Origin: Tenacibaculum ovolyticum DSM 18103
GTDB taxonomy: Bacteria; Bacteroidota; Bacteroidia; Flavobacteriales; Flavobacteriaceae
NCBI RefSeq assembly: GCF_000430545.1
Contig: NZ_KE387163.1
Location: 1-64,000 of the forward strand
Length of the DNA: 64,000 nucleotides
Direction of reading: 5' to 3'
The number at the start of each line of letters is the position of its first letter. The first letter of the stretch is position 1. Shown one piece after another: positions 45,790 to 55,152 of this stretch. The notes beneath the pieces were generated by a model that saw only the letters and a program-made list of their open reading frames with translations, was not told the origin of the DNA and searched no databases. Made by a program: the position numbers and the translations under genes.

Positions 45790-46128
45790 TTGAAAAACAT
45801 TAGCATCATTATATTAACACTCTTGTTATTTGTGCCTCCAGTTCAGGCGCATGTAGATGCTATTGTTTTAAATGACATTACCGAAAGCCATGTTGATGCG
45901 TTTGATGTTGCACATCAAGACGCTCATCATAGAAATGATTCTGACGAAGAAAAAGAGACAGAACATCATCATCATTGTACAGTAATGATTTTTACAGGCG
46001 CAATTATTTCACCTAGTTTTAAATATAACTTCTCTAAAGTATTTAAAGTAAAAAAAGAGATTATATTTTATCAAACATTGCACACATCTAATTTTTTAGA
46101 TGAACTTCTTCAACCTCCGCAGGTTTAA
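45790..46128 (+). CDS. Small exported His-rich protein ahead of the metal-efflux operon
   Basis: The 112-aa protein starts with TTG (no ATG is available before the signal peptide KNISIIILTLLLFVPPVQA). The mature part is dominated by His and acidic residues: ESHVDAFDVAHQDAHHRND and EKETEHHHHC. The tail is hydrophobic to basic and ends LLQPPQV. It stands 300 nt before a CusA/CzcA-type pump. The same plan occurs at 35321 beside the TonB receptor. I infer a metal-binding or metal-sensing periplasmic peptide; no catalytic motif is present. Confidence 0.65.
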   Translation: MKNISIIILTLLLFVPPVQAHVDAIVLNDITESHVDAFDVAHQDAHHRNDSDEEKETEHHHHCTVMIFTGAIISPSFKYNFSKVFKVKKEIIFYQTLHTSNFLDELLQPPQV

Positions 46129-46243
46129 TTATTTTCAATTTTAACAACACAATTTTTATCTACTAAAACAGGTAATAATAAATGTTGTTCCTATAATTTT
46201 TTTCTACTTATTAGAAATAAGCTAAACAATAAATCGTAAAAAT

Positions 46244-46330
46244 AATTGTAGCTATTTCCCGCTTTTCGCACTCGCTTTTTTTAAGAAAAATAAAAAAGAG
46301 CTCAAACAATTGCTACAATCGGGGCTAGGT
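46244..46330. repeat. Structured inverted-repeat element in the 300-bp gap before the efflux pump
   Basis: AATTGTAGC at 46244 faces GCTACAATC at 46312, and CCCGC just inside the left arm faces CGGGGC just outside the right arm. The enclosed GCTTTTCGCACTCGC is GC-rich for this genome. It looks like a degenerate interspersed repeat or RNA structure. The remaining gap (46129-46428) shows no gene. Confidence 0.4.
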
Positions 46331-46428
46331 TAATCTACAAGTTTTTGTTTTACGCTATGCTAGCTTCTTTTTATAAGTATGTAAATTATTATACCCAAAA
46401 TTTGTAATAAATTAAATACACGAAAAAA

Positions 46429-49400
46429 ATGTTAGATAACATTATAAAATTTTCAATTAAAAATAAATTGATTATTGGTGCTTTCGTATTGGTTTTAATT
46501 AGTTGGGGAATTTATTCTTTAAAACAATTACCAATAGATGCAGTGCCAGATATAACCAATAATCAGGTGCAAATAATAACTTCAGCACCATCACAATCAG
46601 CACAAGATATAGAGCGACTAGTAACATTTCCTATTGAAATGACAATGTCTAGTATACCAGATATAGAAGAAGTACGATCATTCTCTCGTTTCGGTTTAAG
46701 TGTTGTTACCATTGTCTTTAAAGATGATATAGATATATATTGGGCAAGACAACAAATAAACGAACGATTAAATGAAGCGAAAAATAATATTCCAGCAGGC
46801 ATAGGTTCACCAGAAATGGGACCTGTTACTACAGGTTTAGGAGAAATTTATCAGTATACATTATTTGCTAAAGAAGGATATAAAAAAGAGTACTCAACAA
46901 TGAAATTACGCTCTATTCAAGATTGGATAGTTCGTCGTCAATTATTAGGAATTGAAGGAATAGCAGATGTAAGTAGTTTTGGAGGTTTTTTAAAACAATA
47001 TGAAGTTGCTTTGCAACCAGAAAGATTGCAAACACTTAAGGTAAGTGTTAAAGAAGTTTTAGAAGCTTTGGTAGATAACAATCAAAACACAGGAGGCGCT
47101 TATATAGATAAAAACCCAAAGGCTTATTTTATACGTAGCCAAGGATTAATTAAATCACCAGAAGATATTCAGAATATTGTAATTAAAAATACCGAAAATG
47201 GTATTCCTATTTTAATAAGAGATATAGGTAAAATACAATTAGGAAATGCCATTAGATATGGTGCAATGACTAGAAACGGAGAAGGAGAAGTTGTTGGTGG
47301 AATTGTAATGATGTTAAAAGGAGCGAATTCATCTAAGGTAATTAAACGTGTTAAAGATAGAGTTATACAAATACAAGAAAGTTTACCCGAAGGTGTACAA
47401 ATTAAACCTTTTTTAGACAGAACAAAATTAGTTAATAAAGCTATAAAAACAGTCTCTACTAATTTAATAGAAGGAGCGTTAATAGTTATTTTTATTCTTG
47501 TTTTATTATTAGGGAATTTACGAGCGGGTTTAATTGTTGCTTCAGTTATACCATTAGCAATGTTATTCGCTGTTATACTAATGAATTTGTTCGGAGTTTC
47601 AGGAAACTTGATGAGTTTAGGCGCTATTGATTTCGGAATTATTGTAGATGGCTCAGTTATTATAGTAGAAGCAACACTGCATTATTTAGGTTTAAAAAAA
47701 TCAGGCGTAAAGCTTACACAATCAGAAATGGATGAGGAAGTATATAATTCTGCTTCAAAAATAAGAACAAGTGCAGCTTTTGGTGAAATTATAATATTAA
47801 TAGTATACCTACCAATTTTGGCTTTAGTAGGCATAGAAGGTAAAATGTTTAAACCAATGGCTATAACTGTAAGTTTTGCCATTTTAGGAGCGTTTATCTT
47901 ATCCTTAACCTATGTACCAATGATTAGTGCTTTGTTTTTAAAGAAAACAATAACTAATAAGAAGAATATTTCTGATAAAATTATAGAAGCAATACAAAAT
48001 GTTTATTCACCAGTATTAACAGCTGTTTTAAATAATAAAAAAACGGTGCTTGTAGTAGTTGTATTATTTTTTACGCTAAGCATTTATACATTTAAAAATA
48101 TGGGGTCAGAATTCATTCCATCTTTAGATGAAGGAGATTTAGCAGTTCAAGCAACAGTTTCAACAGGAAGTTCATTATCATATACTATTGATGTTACTAA
48201 TAAATCTTCAAAATTATTAATGGCAGAGTTTCCGGATGAAATAGAGCAAATTGTAAGTAGAATTGGCTCTTCAGAAATTCCTACAGATCCAATGCCTGTT
48301 GAAGTAGCTGATATTATTATTATTCTAAAAGATAAAAGTGATTGGACTAAAGCACGTACTAAAAATGAGCTGACAGAAAAAATGAATCATTTATTAGATG
48401 AAAATATGTTAGGTGTTAATTACGGATTTCAACAACCCATACAAATGCGTTTTAATGAATTAATGACGGGCGCCCGACAAGATGTTGTGTTAAAGATTTA
48501 CGGTGAAGATTTAGATAAACTAGTAAAATATGGTAATGATTTAGGTGAAATTATACCACAAGTAGAAGGAGCAGAGGATTTGTATATTGAAAAAATGACG
48601 GGGTTAAAACAAATTGTTATTGATTACAAACGTAGTCAATTAGCTTTGTACGGATTAAGTATTTCTGCTGTAAATACAGCTGTAAATACGGCATTTGCAG
48701 GTAGAACCGCTGGTTCGGTATACGAAGGAGAACAACGATACGATTTAGTAGTACGTATGGGAAAACAAAATAGGTCGAGTATTGAAGATATTCGAAAACT
48801 TTATGTAACCACACCAAATGGAGTACAAATTCCGTTAGAAAACGTTGCTGATGTAAGTTTTAAAACAGGGCCAAATCAAATACAGCGAGATGACGCAAAA
48901 AGAAGAATAACTGTAGGTTTTAATGTTAGAGGAAGAGATGTAGCTACTATTGTTAATGAATTACAACAAAAGGTTGCTGATAATATGAAATTTGATCCTG
49001 GTTATTACATTACCTATGGGGGAACTTTTAAAAATTTAGAAGAAGCAAGAGTGCGGTTAGGAATAGCAGTACCTGTGGCATTAGCATTAATTTTCTTGTT
49101 ATTATACTTTACATTTAAATCAGTAAAACAAAGTATTTTAATTTATACGGCAATACCAATGTCTGCCATTGGAGGAATTTTTGCTTTGTGGTTTAGAGAT
49201 ATGCCTTTTTCAATTTCAGCAGGAATTGGTTTTATAGCTTTGTTTGGAGTAGCAGTATTAAATGGTATTGTATTAATAGCAGAGTTTAACCGCTTAAAAG
49301 AAGCTGGAATGACTAATGTTAAAGAGATAATCAGAAAAGGAACAGCGGTACGATTACGCCCTGTAATTATGACGGCCGCAGTTGCTTCATTAGGTTTTTT

Positions 49401-50751
49401 ACCAATGGCAATTACATCATCAGCAGGAGCAGAGGTGCAAAAGCCATTAGCAACCGTAGTTATTGGTGGTTTGGTAACGGCAACTTTATTAACATTATTA
49501 ATTTTACCAATATTGTATTTACTCTCTGAAAGCAAAATATCAAAAAAAGTAAATTTAAAAGTACTTACCATTGTGTTCGTTTTATTTGGTAGTTCGTTTA
49601 TTCATGGACAAAAATTATCAAAAGAAAGACCTCAAAAAATAAGTGAGCAACAAGCAATAAAATTGAGTTTAAATAAATCAGTAGCATTATATAAATCAAA
49701 ACTAAATGTAATTAAAAGTAAAGCAGGCATTTTAAAAGCTATTGATTTAAATCCTACTGTTGTTAAATATCAAGATGTAGGTGTTGGTATTGACTCTTCT
49801 GAAAGAGAATGGTCTGTCAATCAAAATTTCGGAGCTATTTTAACACATGTTCAAAAAAGAAAGCTAGCCATAGCAAAGTTTGATTTAGCAAAATCAAACA
49901 ATAAAATTTCTAAAAAAGAAATTATCAGAAAAATAAGCACGATATATCAACAATGGCATTATTTATATGGGCTTATTACGTTAATGAATGAGCAAGAAAA
50001 AAATAGCAATCAGATAAAAAAAATAGCACAAAAATTATATGAATCTGGTGAGATTGGTGGATTAGAAAATGATTTAACAATATTACAATCTTTAGGAACT
50101 AAATCTAAAAGAAGTGCTGTTTACAAGGAGTTTTATGAAATTGAAAATAAGTTAAAAGAACTATTACAAATTAAACATGCAATAACTCCAACATCAGAAT
50201 TACCGTTAAAAAAGGTTGTTTTATTAAAAAAAGATACACTTTCAGAAGCTTTATTGGCAACTTTAGAGCAACGATATAAGGTAACAGAAAAAAGTCTTTT
50301 AGTAGCAAAGTCAAACTATTTTCCTGAGTTAACAGCCGGAATAATAAATAGAAAAACGGGTAATGCAAAAGGTTATAATGGCTTTAATATTGGTTTAAAT
50401 GTACCATTGTCATTTTGGTCTAACAAAGCTAAAATTAAAGAGCAAAAAATTATAAGTCAAGAAATAGCCTATGAAAATGAGTCAAAAAAAGTAGCCATTC
50501 AAAATAATTTTAAAAGTTTACAAAATCAATTAAAATACTTAGAAAGTGAGTTAGTAAGTATAGATTTAATGGTTGTTAAAGCCAAAAAATTTATTAAAAA
50601 ATTAAAAATAGCATATACAGCAGGTGAAATAGATGCATATAAATACAATCAAAGTTTCAATACCTATTTTAATGTAATGCAAAACTACTTATCACTTATT
50701 AATAATTATAATAAAACTGTAATCGCCTACGAGTTTTATACAAAACAATAA
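46429..50751 (+). CDS. CusA/CzcA heavy-metal RND pump fused to a TolC-like outer-membrane protein
   Basis: The 1440-aa product has two parts. Residues ~1-1040 are a complete HME-RND pump: N-terminal helix, porter domains, QLPIDAVPDITNNQV near the start, and the TM4 segment FGIIVDGSVIIVEA with the acidic proton-relay residue. Then comes a hydrophobic, signal-peptide-like segment (~1045-1061: LTIVFVLFGSSFIHGQ). Residues ~1062-1440 are a TolC-family helical protein (coiled coils, LDLNPTV- and KLYESGEIGG-type motifs). Normally the pump and the outer-membrane channel are separate genes; such fusions are known in Bacteroidota. It exports divalent or monovalent metal by proton exchange. The adaptor gene follows after 2 nt. 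Confidence 0.93.
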   Translation: MLDNIIKFSIKNKLIIGAFVLVLISWGIYSLKQLPIDAVPDITNNQVQIITSAPSQSAQDIERLVTFPIEMTMSSIPDIEEVRSFSRFGLSVVTIVFKDDIDIYWARQQINERLNEAKNNIPAGIGSPEMGPVTTGLGEIYQYTLFAKEGYKKEYSTMKLRSIQDWIVRRQLLGIEGIADVSSFGGFLKQYEVALQPERLQTLKVSVKEVLEALVDNNQNTGGAYIDKNPKAYFIRSQGLIKSPEDIQNIVIKNTENGIPILIRDIGKIQLGNAIRYGAMTRNGEGEVVGGIVMMLKGANSSKVIKRVKDRVIQIQESLPEGVQIKPFLDRTKLVNKAIKTVSTNLIEGALIVIFILVLLLGNLRAGLIVASVIPLAMLFAVILMNLFGVSGNLMSLGAIDFGIIVDGSVIIVEATLHYLGLKKSGVKLTQSEMDEEVYNSASKIRTSAAFGEIIILIVYLPILALVGIEGKMFKPMAITVSFAILGAFILSLTYVPMISALFLKKTITNKKNISDKIIEAIQNVYSPVLTAVLNNKKTVLVVVVLFFTLSIYTFKNMGSEFIPSLDEGDLAVQATVSTGSSLSYTIDVTNKSSKLLMAEFPDEIEQIVSRIGSSEIPTDPMPVEVADIIIILKDKSDWTKARTKNELTEKMNHLLDENMLGVNYGFQQPIQMRFNELMTGARQDVVLKIYGEDLDKLVKYGNDLGEIIPQVEGAEDLYIEKMTGLKQIVIDYKRSQLALYGLSISAVNTAVNTAFAGRTAGSVYEGEQRYDLVVRMGKQNRSSIEDIRKLYVTTPNGVQIPLENVADVSFKTGPNQIQRDDAKRRITVGFNVRGRDVATIVNELQQKVADNMKFDPGYYITYGGTFKNLEEARVRLGIAVPVALALIFLLLYFTFKSVKQSILIYTAIPMSAIGGIFALWFRDMPFSISAGIGFIALFGVAVLNGIVLIAEFNRLKEAGMTNVKEIIRKGTAVRLRPVIMTAAVASLGFLPMAITSSAGAEVQKPLATVVIGGLVTATLLTLLILPILYLLSESKISKKVNLKVLTIVFVLFGSSFIHGQKLSKERPQKISEQQAIKLSLNKSVALYKSKLNVIKSKAGILKAIDLNPTVVKYQDVGVGIDSSEREWSVNQNFGAILTHVQKRKLAIAKFDLAKSNNKISKKEIIRKISTIYQQWHYLYGLITLMNEQEKNSNQIKKIAQKLYESGEIGGLENDLTILQSLGTKSKRSAVYKEFYEIENKLKELLQIKHAITPTSELPLKKVVLLKKDTLSEALLATLEQRYKVTEKSLLVAKSNYFPELTAGIINRKTGNAKGYNGFNIGLNVPLSFWSNKAKIKEQKIISQEIAYENESKKVAIQNNFKSLQNQLKYLESELVSIDLMVVKAKKFIKKLKIAYTAGEIDAYKYNQSFNTYFNVMQNYLSLINNYNKTVIAYEFYTKQ

Positions 50752-50753
50752 AG

Positions 50754-51953
50754 ATGAAAAAAATCATAACGATAGTATTATTAACTGGATTAATTATCAG
50801 TTGTAATTCAAAAAAAGAAGACCATTCAGGTCATGACCATGCTTCCGAAGAAAAAAAAGAAACAAGTATAAAAACTACAAAAGAAGAGAAACATAATAAA
50901 AATGAACTTCACTTAACTAAAGAACAAGTGATTTCTGCAAATATAACTGTAGCTAAAATAACACAAGAAAAAATACGTAGTAGGGTAGCGGTTACCGGTA
51001 CAATAGAAGTACCACCACAAAGTAAAGCAACAATTTATGCACCTTTAGAAGCATTTGTTTATAAAACCGATTTATTACCTGGTGATAAAGTACGTAAAGG
51101 ACAAGTTGTGGCTGTACTACAGCATCCTAATTTCATTAAACTACAATACTCATATTTAGAAGCAATTAATAATTTTAATGTTAAAAAGGCTGATTATGAA
51201 CGTAAAAAAATGCTTTTAGAAAATGAAATTACCTCAAGGAAATCATTTCAAATAGCTGAGGGAGTATATCGTTCAGCAGAAAGTTTGGTATCAAGTTATA
51301 AATCACAATTAAAAATGGCAAATTTGTCGCCAATTACTATAGCTACAAAAGGAATTCAACAATATGTATATATAAAAACACCTATTTCTGGTTATGTAGT
51401 AGAAAATAATTTAAATAAAGGAATGTTTTTATCTGCAAATTCAGAGATGATGGAAATTATAGATAATGACCATATGCATGCTGAGTTAAATGTTTTTGGT
51501 ACAGATATTACTAAAATAAAAAAAGGAGATGAGTTTATTTTTAAACCCTCAGGAGTTGATACACAATACAAAGGATATATAAAATTAATTAGTCAAAAAG
51601 TAAATGATAAAACAAAGACAGTTAATGTTCATGGTCATTTTGAAGATGAAAAAAACGTGTTAAAATCAGGAATGTTTATCAATGCTCAAGTATTATTAGC
51701 AGGCGAAAAAATATTTGCTGTACCAGAGGGGGCAATTATAGAAAAAGACGGAAAAAGTTTTATATTTTTGGCAAAAAGTGATGTAGAGTTTATTCCTTTA
51801 GAAGTAACCTTAGGCATTACAGATGGAGGTTTTGTAGCACTAAAAAAGATTCAGGGTAATAGCTTTAATATTAATATAGTAACTAAAGGAGCTCACTTTT
51901 TAAAAGGTAAATTAATACAAAAATCGGGTGGTATGGATGGCCACGTACATTAA
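50754..51953 (+). CDS. Periplasmic adaptor (membrane-fusion protein) of the metal RND pump
   Basis: The 399-aa lipoprotein (IVLLTGLIISC, Cys ~17) is followed by a His-rich, charged linker (DHSGHDHASEEKKE), typical of CzcB/CusB-type adaptors. It has a barrel-sandwich lipoyl half (ATIYAPLEAFVYKTDLLPGD), a helical hairpin (~125-190), the second lipoyl half (VYIKTPISGYVVENNLNKGM) and a beta-barrel (~250-330). It bridges the inner-membrane pump and the outer-membrane channel. It is placed 2 nt behind the pump gene in the same operon. Confidence 0.93.
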   Translation: MKKIITIVLLTGLIISCNSKKEDHSGHDHASEEKKETSIKTTKEEKHNKNELHLTKEQVISANITVAKITQEKIRSRVAVTGTIEVPPQSKATIYAPLEAFVYKTDLLPGDKVRKGQVVAVLQHPNFIKLQYSYLEAINNFNVKKADYERKKMLLENEITSRKSFQIAEGVYRSAESLVSSYKSQLKMANLSPITIATKGIQQYVYIKTPISGYVVENNLNKGMFLSANSEMMEIIDNDHMHAELNVFGTDITKIKKGDEFIFKPSGVDTQYKGYIKLISQKVNDKTKTVNVHGHFEDEKNVLKSGMFINAQVLLAGEKIFAVPEGAIIEKDGKSFIFLAKSDVEFIPLEVTLGITDGGFVALKKIQGNSFNINIVTKGAHFLKGKLIQKSGGMDGHVH

Positions 51954-51963
51954 TAATTAAAAT

Positions 51964-52653
51964 ATGAATTTAAAAAGTAAACGATCAAGTTTGTTATTAA
52001 TCATTTTATTAATTATTCCTTTTGCAACTTTTGCGCATGGAGTAGATGATGAAACACAATCGTTTTTATTAAGTAATAAAGGAATTGCATTTGGTCCTTT
52101 TTTGTATATAGGAGCTAAGCACATGATTACAGGTTATGATCATTTACTTTTTTTAATAGGAGTAATATTCTTCTTATACAAAACAAAAGATATTATAACA
52201 TATATAACCTATTTTACTATAGGGCATAGTGTAACCCTTCTTTTAGGTGTAATGGCTGACATAAATGTAAATGTTTTCTTAATTGATGCTATTATAGCAC
52301 TATCAATAGTCTATAAAGGGTTTGATAACTTAAAAGGGTTTAAAATTATCTTCGGTAAACAACCCAATACTAAAATAGCAGTGTTAATTTTTGGTTTATT
52401 TCATGGATTTGGTTTAGCTACAAAATTACAAGAATTTAAATTTGATAAAGAAGGTCTTTTTATAAACTTATTAGGTTTTAACCTAGGAGTAGAAGTTGGT
52501 CAGTTTTTGGCCTTAGGCTTTGTTTTATTATGTATTTCTTATTGGAGACAATATGATAGTTATCTAAAATTTTCTAAAAACACAAATATACTTTTAATGG
52601 CAGCAGGTTTTTTGTTGTTAGGGTATCAATTAACAGGATATTTCACTTCTTAA
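51964..52653 (+). CDS. HupE/UreJ-like membrane protein
   Basis: The 229-aa product has a signal-like N-terminus (LLLIILLIIPFATFAHG) and about six further membrane helices. Family motifs are GAKHMITGYDHLLFLIGV, FTIGHSVTLLLG and FGLFHGFGLATKLQE, whose His residues suit metal passage. HupE/UreJ proteins are linked to nickel or other divalent-metal transport. It lies 10 nt behind the adaptor and 3 nt ahead of the next gene, so it belongs to the metal operon. Confidence 0.85.
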   Translation: MNLKSKRSSLLLIILLIIPFATFAHGVDDETQSFLLSNKGIAFGPFLYIGAKHMITGYDHLLFLIGVIFFLYKTKDIITYITYFTIGHSVTLLLGVMADINVNVFLIDAIIALSIVYKGFDNLKGFKIIFGKQPNTKIAVLIFGLFHGFGLATKLQEFKFDKEGLFINLLGFNLGVEVGQFLALGFVLLCISYWRQYDSYLKFSKNTNILLMAAGFLLLGYQLTGYFTS

Positions 52654-52656
52654 AAT

Positions 52657-53292
52657 ATGAATATAAAAATGAAAACAGACAAGCAGTCTTTAATTAGTAA
52701 AAAGCAAATACTAAAATCAATATTTATAGCCTTTACTATTGGTATGGTCGTTTTTTTAGTAGCCGTTTTACCAGCAGAATACGGTATTGATCCTTTAAAA
52801 ACAGGAAAATTATTTGGTTTTAATAAATTACATAAAAAAGAAGCAATTATTCTTCCTTCATCAAGTTTAAATTTTGAAAAGATATTATTAGAAGAAGTGG
52901 GGTCGAAGCCAAATGTGTTAAGACCTATAGAAGCTAATAATCCACCACCAGAAGAACAATTCGCAGAAAGACAAGATACAATTAAAATTATTTTACCAGC
53001 AAATAAGGGTATAGAGTATAAAGTTAAGGTATTAAAATACGGAAGTATGAAGTATGAATGGTCAACAATTAAAGATATTGTTTTTACTGATTTTCATGGA
53101 GAATTAATACAAGATAATCCACCCAAAGATGTTTTTTTTGAAAGTTATACAATAGCATATTCTAATAATATGGCAGGTACTTTTACAGCTCCTTTTGAGG
53201 GTAAACATGGATGGTATTTTAAAAATCTTACAACAAAAGACCTTGTTGTTACAGTAAAACTAAAAGGACAGTATGAATTGTTTAGTAAATAA
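52657..53292 (+). CDS. Membrane-anchored protein of the metal operon
   Basis: The 211-aa product has one N-terminal membrane helix (residues ~19-41: ILKSIFIAFTIGMVVFLVAV) and a periplasmic beta-rich domain. A Pro/Glu linker (EANNPPPEEQFAERQD) leads to the strands IKIILPANKGIEYKVKVL and a final FEGKHGWYFKNLT segment. Similar 'transmembrane anchor' proteins accompany HupE in Bacteroidota metal loci; the function is unknown. The start could be 52657 or the in-frame ATG at 52669. It is the last gene of the operon that begins with the pump. Confidence 0.75.
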   Translation: MNIKMKTDKQSLISKKQILKSIFIAFTIGMVVFLVAVLPAEYGIDPLKTGKLFGFNKLHKKEAIILPSSSLNFEKILLEEVGSKPNVLRPIEANNPPPEEQFAERQDTIKIILPANKGIEYKVKVLKYGSMKYEWSTIKDIVFTDFHGELIQDNPPKDVFFESYTIAYSNNMAGTFTAPFEGKHGWYFKNLTTKDLVVTVKLKGQYELFSK

Positions 53293-53362
53293 ATTATTGT
53301 AGAGAGTTTTATTTCAATTTGTTTTAAATAGTTACTATTATTAATCTAAGTAAGATTAGTTG

Positions 53363-53370
53363 TACATTTG
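53363..53370 (+). promoter_or_regulatory. -7 box for the prohibitin-family gene
   Basis: TACATTTG fits TAnnTTTG and leaves 25 nt before the ATG at 53396. The gene therefore seems to be separate from the metal operon. Confidence 0.55.
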
Positions 53371-53395
53371 AAATAAAAATAAATTACACCATAAA

Positions 53396-54223
53396 ATGAA
53401 TAATAATAAACAATTAGAATTACCGAAAGGAGGAATTCTTATAGGAATAATTGCAGTAATTGCAATCATAGCTTTTACAAAATCGACTGTAACTATTGGA
53501 CCTGGAGAAGGCGGTGTTATTTTTGAAACTTTAGGAGATGGTATTAATACAGAAAAAACGTATGGAGAAGGTTTTCATATTGTTGCACCATGGAATAAGA
53601 TGATTGTAAGAAAAGTACGTCAACAATCTATTTCTGATGAAATGAATGTGTTATCTGTTAATGGTTTAGAAGTGAAAGTAAACGGAACCATTTGGTATGA
53701 ACCAGAATTTTCGAACTTAGGTAAGTTAATTAAAACTAAGGGAGAAGATTATGAAAGAGAACTTTTAGATCCAGCAGTTAATGCAGCAGCAAGAAGTGTT
53801 GTAGGTCGTTATACACCAGAACAATTATATTCAAGTAAAAGAGATGTAATTGAGCAAGAGATTTTAGATGAAGTAAAATTAATTTTAAAAGATCAATTTT
53901 TAATAGTAAAAAGAGTTTTAGTAGAAGATGTTAAATTACCTACTACAATTAGAACAGCAATTGAAACAAAATTAAAGCAAGAGCAAGAATCTTTAGAATA
54001 TGAATTTAGACTTGCAAAAGCAAAAAAAGAAGCTGAAAGACAAAAAATTGATGCTGAAGGAAAAGCTGTTGCAAATAAAATTTTAAGTGCATCTTTAACA
54101 GATAAAATTTTACAAGAAAAAGGTATTGAAGCTACATTAAAATTATCTGAATCTCCAAATAGTAAAGTGGTATTAATTGGTGGAGGAAAAAGCGGAATGC
54201 CAATTATTCTAGGAAATCAATAG
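53396..54223 (+). CDS. Prohibitin-family (SPFH/band 7) membrane protein
   Basis: The 275-aa product has a short cytoplasmic start, one membrane helix (residues ~12-30: GGILIGIIAVIAIIAF), and an SPFH domain (~30-190) with GPGEGGVIFETLGDG, GEGFHIVAPWNKM and AARSVVGRYTPEQLYS. A charged helix follows (~190-235: KLKQEQESLEYEFRLAKAKK) and a Gly-rich end. Such proteins form ring or cage assemblies in membranes and modulate proteases and membrane order. It ends 23 nt before a strong terminator. No functional link to the metal genes is needed. Confidence 0.92.
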   Translation: MNNNKQLELPKGGILIGIIAVIAIIAFTKSTVTIGPGEGGVIFETLGDGINTEKTYGEGFHIVAPWNKMIVRKVRQQSISDEMNVLSVNGLEVKVNGTIWYEPEFSNLGKLIKTKGEDYERELLDPAVNAAARSVVGRYTPEQLYSSKRDVIEQEILDEVKLILKDQFLIVKRVLVEDVKLPTTIRTAIETKLKQEQESLEYEFRLAKAKKEAERQKIDAEGKAVANKILSASLTDKILQEKGIEATLKLSESPNSKVVLIGGGKSGMPIILGNQ

Positions 54224-54246
54224 TATCTTATTTCTTAGAGTTTCTT

Positions 54247-54289
54247 AAAAAAGCCTTAACAATATATATATTGTTAAGGCTTTTTTTTT
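54247..54289 (+). terminator. Rho-independent terminator after the prohibitin-family gene
   Basis: A stem AAGCCTTAACAATAT and its complement around a minimal loop is followed by a run of nine T. The A-run on the left makes it potentially bidirectional. Confidence 0.85.
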
Positions 54290-54332
54290 CTAAAAAAGTA
54301 TTTTTCTGACATGTAAGCAGTGTTATTATTTA

Positions 54333-54971
54333 TTAGCAAGAGAACTCGTCATACATTTCTTCAGTTTTTGTGTTGCTGTTAGCATATACTATATACGCGA
54401 GTACTCTAAGAACGAACCCCCCATAATTATATGAAATATCATCTTGTCCAGAATAAGCATCGAGGTCATCTAAGCTATCTCCGTGACTAAAAAAACATAA
54501 TTTAGGTTTATTAAAAGAATTTAAATTTTCTGAATCACCAACAACACAATCTTGTCCTAAATCACAAAAATCATAATACCTTTCTATATCACTATCATCT
54601 TCATATTCTGTAAAATGATCATACATAAAAGAAGGGAAATTTAACCTTTCTGAATCTGACTCTGGTTTAAAAAGTAGTATTGCTTCATGTAAGCTAGTTA
54701 TAGAGTCTTTAAGTCCTGTATTAGTTTCATCAGTAGGTGCAAATATAGCCCAAACAGGTTCTGCTTCATCATTCCAATTTGTACCTTGAAATTCAATAAA
54801 TAAAGAACCTTTTTTCCAGTCTAAAGAAATTTCTTCATCCTCTTCTAAAATCCTCATAGAAATTGCTTTTTCTAAAATAACGTCAAATGTTTGATAGCAT
54901 TTGTCTGTAACAATCCATGTTTTAAAGTGTTCTTTTAAATAAGTTACTTCCTGTGTTGTTAGTTTACTCAT
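54333..54971 (-). CDS. Acidic hypothetical protein
   Basis: The 212-aa protein is cytoplasmic and very acidic (clusters such as EYEDDSDIERYYDFCD and EEDEEISLDW). It has no signal peptide, membrane segment or motif that I recognise. The N-terminal helix-rich half precedes a segment with strands (GSLFIEFQGTNW, PVWAIFAP). Acidic solitary genes of this size include immunity or antitoxin-like proteins, but no partner gene is visible. Low-complexity acid loops make any family guess unsafe. Confidence 0.65.
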   Translation of the reverse strand: MSKLTTQEVTYLKEHFKTWIVTDKCYQTFDVILEKAISMRILEEDEEISLDWKKGSLFIEFQGTNWNDEAEPVWAIFAPTDETNTGLKDSITSLHEAILLFKPESDSERLNFPSFMYDHFTEYEDDSDIERYYDFCDLGQDCVVGDSENLNSFNKPKLCFFSHGDSLDDLDAYSGQDDISYNYGGFVLRVLAYIVYANSNTKTEEMYDEFSC

Positions 54972-55093
54972 AATCTATTTAAATTATTGTTTGTTAAATA
55001 ACACAATGTTATGTGCTTTAACAGATAAAATTCTTATTTATTAAATATAAAAGTACATTTTAGAATAAAAAAAAATAATTAATTGAAAATAAA

Positions 55094-55125
55094 AAACCTG
55101 AACAATATATTTATTGTTCAGGTTT
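55094..55125 (-). terminator. Terminator of the DEAD-box helicase gene
   Basis: A perfect stem AAACCTGAACAATA and its complement with a 4-nt loop is followed on the minus strand by TTTTTTATTTT. It lies 28 nt past the helicase stop. Confidence 0.8.
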
Positions 55126-55152
55126 AAATATGTTTTAATTATATAAATATAA

